DNA from: an uncultured Collinsella sp.
GTDB lineage: Bacteria; Actinomycetota; Coriobacteriia; Coriobacteriales; Coriobacteriaceae
DNA: 5,304 bases
NCBI GenBank assembly: GCA_900545995.1
Contig: URBM01000124.1
Coordinates: forward strand, 1 to 5,304
Direction: 5' to 3'
The position numbers and the translations under genes were made by a program. Below are positions 4,505 through 5,304 of the stretch, in pieces (the first letter of the stretch is position 1; each line of letters opens with the position of its first letter). Under the pieces are notes generated by a model. It was not told where the DNA came from. It ran no database searches and was given only the letters and a program-made list of their open reading frames with translations.

Positions 4505-4533
4505 CTTATACCATATGCTGTCTGAAAATTCAA
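4505..4533 (-). promoter_or_regulatory. Sigma70-type promoter for the DUF3800 gene
   Basis: On the minus strand, TTGAAT (complement of 4528-4533; 4 of 6 consensus) and TATAAG (complement of 4505-4510; 5 of 6) are separated by exactly 17 bp. Initiation near 4498 would give a leader of about 70 bases. The first part can fold as TTCC-GTTA-GGAA or as GGAA-GGC-TTCC, which exclude each other, ahead of the terminator. Confidence 0.65.
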
Positions 4534-4593
4534 GGGAGATCGAAGCGTATCCGGACGTCAGCGGAATCTCAAAGGCGGTCCGCCGCGCGCTTT

Positions 4594-4656
4594 GGGACAA
4601 AAACAAAAAAACTCAAAGCCCTGAGTTTGAAAAAAGTTGTCCCCACTTTTGTCCCC
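4594..4656. repeat. GGGACAA repeats flanking a stem-loop
   Basis: GGGACAA is at 4594-4600, and its inverse TTGTCCCC occurs twice, at 4637-4644 and 4649-4656, 12 bp apart. The outer copies are inverted around the hairpin at 4609-4628. This may be an attachment-site or terminator neighbourhood left by an integrated element. Confidence 0.5.
4599..4628 (-). terminator. Intrinsic terminator candidate, minus strand
   Basis: AAACTCA (4609-4615) and TGAGTTT (4622-4628) form a 7-bp stem with a 6-base loop. The minus strand continues TTTT G TTTTT after it (complement of 4599-4608). The stem is AT-rich, so strength is moderate. No clear minus-strand gene precedes it, which suggests that one has been lost. 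Confidence 0.55.
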
Positions 4657-4890
4657 GAGGCCGACGAAACACGACACGGTGTTACTTGGCGGCACTCGGC
4701 TCGAGACGGCGCCGAAAACTGGAGGCAACTGGAATGACGTGACGGCAGAACTGAAGCCATCGAATGGGAGTGAATTTGGAATAACGGAGTGTCCTCGTCG
4801 TTGCTCCTCAGTCGCGGTACCTTTGTACAGCTTCCTTCGGTGCGCCTAGAGGCCGCGCACATCGCCGAATTTCACTCGCAGATTCTTGTA
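4657..4890. other. Stretch without a supportable gene
   Basis: All frames on both strands are short, lack ribosome binding sites and show no family motif. The only local structure I see is AACTGGA repeated at 4717-4723 and 4727-4733. The minus-strand reading SGTKVGTTFFK across 4633-4665 is faintly like the tail of some tyrosine recombinases, but too short to call. Confidence 0.5.
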
Positions 4891-4892
4891 AG

Positions 4893-4922
4893 ACCCCCAG
4901 CCGCTTCGCGACTGGTGGGGGT
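4893..4922. promoter_or_regulatory. Palindrome overlapping the -35 region of the UPF0371 gene
   Basis: ACCCCC (4893-4898) and GGGGGT (4917-4922) enclose a second stem, CAG-x-CGC (4898-4904) with GCG-x-CTG (4908-4914) around a TTC loop. There is no T-run, so it is a poor terminator. The right edge lies 21 bp before the TATAAT, where a -35 would be. It may be an operator or a genome-wide intergenic repeat. Confidence 0.55.
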
Positions 4923-4942
4923 GGCCCTCGTAAAGAACCCGG

Positions 4943-4948
4943 TATAAT
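4943..4948 (+). promoter_or_regulatory. -10 element for the UPF0371 gene
   Basis: A perfect TATAAT at 4943-4948, 44 bp before the ATG at 4992. No recognisable -35 lies 16-18 bp upstream; that space is taken by the edge of the palindrome at 4893-4922. Confidence 0.6.
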
Positions 4949-4991
4949 CGTGCAGGTACAGCGCTCCGTTCGGAAGGGACTCTCACTGCAC

Positions 4992-5269
4992 ATGCGACAG
5001 GGATTCGACAACGAGAAATATATCGAGCTACAGGCCGCCAACATCCGAAAGCGCATCGCGCAGTTCGGCGGCAAGCTCTATCTGGAGTTCGGCGGCAAGC
5101 TGTTCGATGACTATCACGCGTCACGCGTGCTGCCCGGCTTCGAGCCGGATTCCAAATTCCGCATGCTCAAAAGCCTCGCCGACGACGTGGAGATCGTCAT
5201 CGCCATCAACGCCAACCACATCGAGAAGGCCAAGATGCGCGGCGACCTCGGCATCACGTACGACGAGGA
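4992..5269 (+). CDS. UPF0371 / DUF1846 family protein, 5' fragment
   Basis: The first 93 codons only; the gene runs off the insert into adapter at 5270. From ATG 4992 the protein begins MRQGFDNEKYIELQ, followed by the family's strongly conserved FGGKLYLEFGGKLFDDYHAS (residues 25-44), RVLPGFEPDSKFRML (45-59), VEIVIAINANHIEK (66-79) and RGDLGITYD (83-91). Whole members of this family are around 500 residues, so more than four-fifths is missing. UPF0371 proteins are soluble, widespread in Firmicutes and Actinobacteria, and have no settled function. A weak ribosome site (GGAAGGG, 4972-4978) lies 13 bases before the ATG, rather far. A TATAAT at 4943 and a palindrome at 4893-4922 precede it. Codon use is strongly G/C-ending, so this looks like core chromosome rather than accessory DNA. 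Confidence 0.95.
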
Positions 5270-5304
5270 CTGTCTCTTATACACATCTGACGCTGCCGAC
5301 GATA
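5270..5304 (-). other. Nextera adapter remnant (Tn5 mosaic end), right end
   Basis: CTGTCTCTTATACACATCT (5270-5288) is the reverse complement of the Tn5 mosaic end. GACGCTGCCGACGA (5289-5302) is the reverse complement of the read-1 adapter tail, and TA at 5303-5304 would be the start of an index. The UPF0371 frame continues openly through it, so an automatic annotation would add about 11 false residues. Confidence 0.97.

Noticed and set aside
4569..4862. Minus-strand frame with a recombinase-like tail (GTKVGTTFFK)
   Set aside because: The resemblance is a few residues, the frame reads straight through a terminator, and no recombinase catalytic residues are visible, so it is mentioned only as a hint.
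1..5304. tRNA, rRNA or CRISPR array
   Set aside because: I found no T-loop-like GTTCGAATC motif with matching acceptor stem, no rRNA segments, and no regularly spaced repeats with unique spacers.

Overview
The window is 5.3 kb of bacterial DNA from a moderately GC-rich genome, with Illumina Nextera (Tn5 mosaic-end) adapter at both ends. The biological insert is therefore only about positions 26-5269. The tandem DUF1294 protein, the DUF3800 protein, the start of a UPF0371/DUF1846 protein and the C-ending codon style together suggest a gut actinobacterium, most likely class Coriobacteriia. That placement is inference from family resemblance, not a database match.

Left part (26-1936): an AT-richer end with unclear coding, a large imperfect inverted repeat (317-376), a decayed minus-strand coding stretch (about 374-810), and a small acidic, tyrosine-rich protein on the plus strand (865-1119). 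Two small minus-strand helix-turn-helix genes of excisionase type follow (1085-1399 and 1478-1696). The DNA upstream of the second HTH gene (1714-1881) is packed with short repeats: a dyad, a 12-bp direct repeat, a 19-bp imperfect tandem repeat, a 10-bp tandem repeat and a 17-bp palindrome. A minus-strand terminator closes this block (1887-1916). No integrase, replicase or relaxase is present, so this looks like an accessory patch or remnant of a mobile element.

Middle (1936-3540): a low-confidence small ORF region, then a well-formed gene for a membrane protein with two DUF1294 repeats (2308-2949). Directly downstream is a broken gene for a membrane-anchored protein ending in a zinc ribbon (2970-3499). 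It is interrupted by one in-frame TGA and one frameshift.

Right part (3535-5269): a minus-strand DUF3800 gene (3757-4428) whose frame stays open for 73 more codons after its amber stop. It has its own sigma70-type promoter (4505-4533), and an intrinsic terminator (4445-4471) lies between that promoter and the ribosome binding site, the layout of transcription attenuation. Further right are a second minus-strand terminator set among GGGACAA repeats, a non-coding stretch, a palindrome overlapping a promoter, and the first 93 codons of a UPF0371 gene cut off by adapter.

The genes do not form one pathway. The most interesting content is regulatory and structural: the repeat cluster before the HTH gene, the attenuator-like DUF3800 leader, and the in-frame stops. 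I do not see a complete new system.
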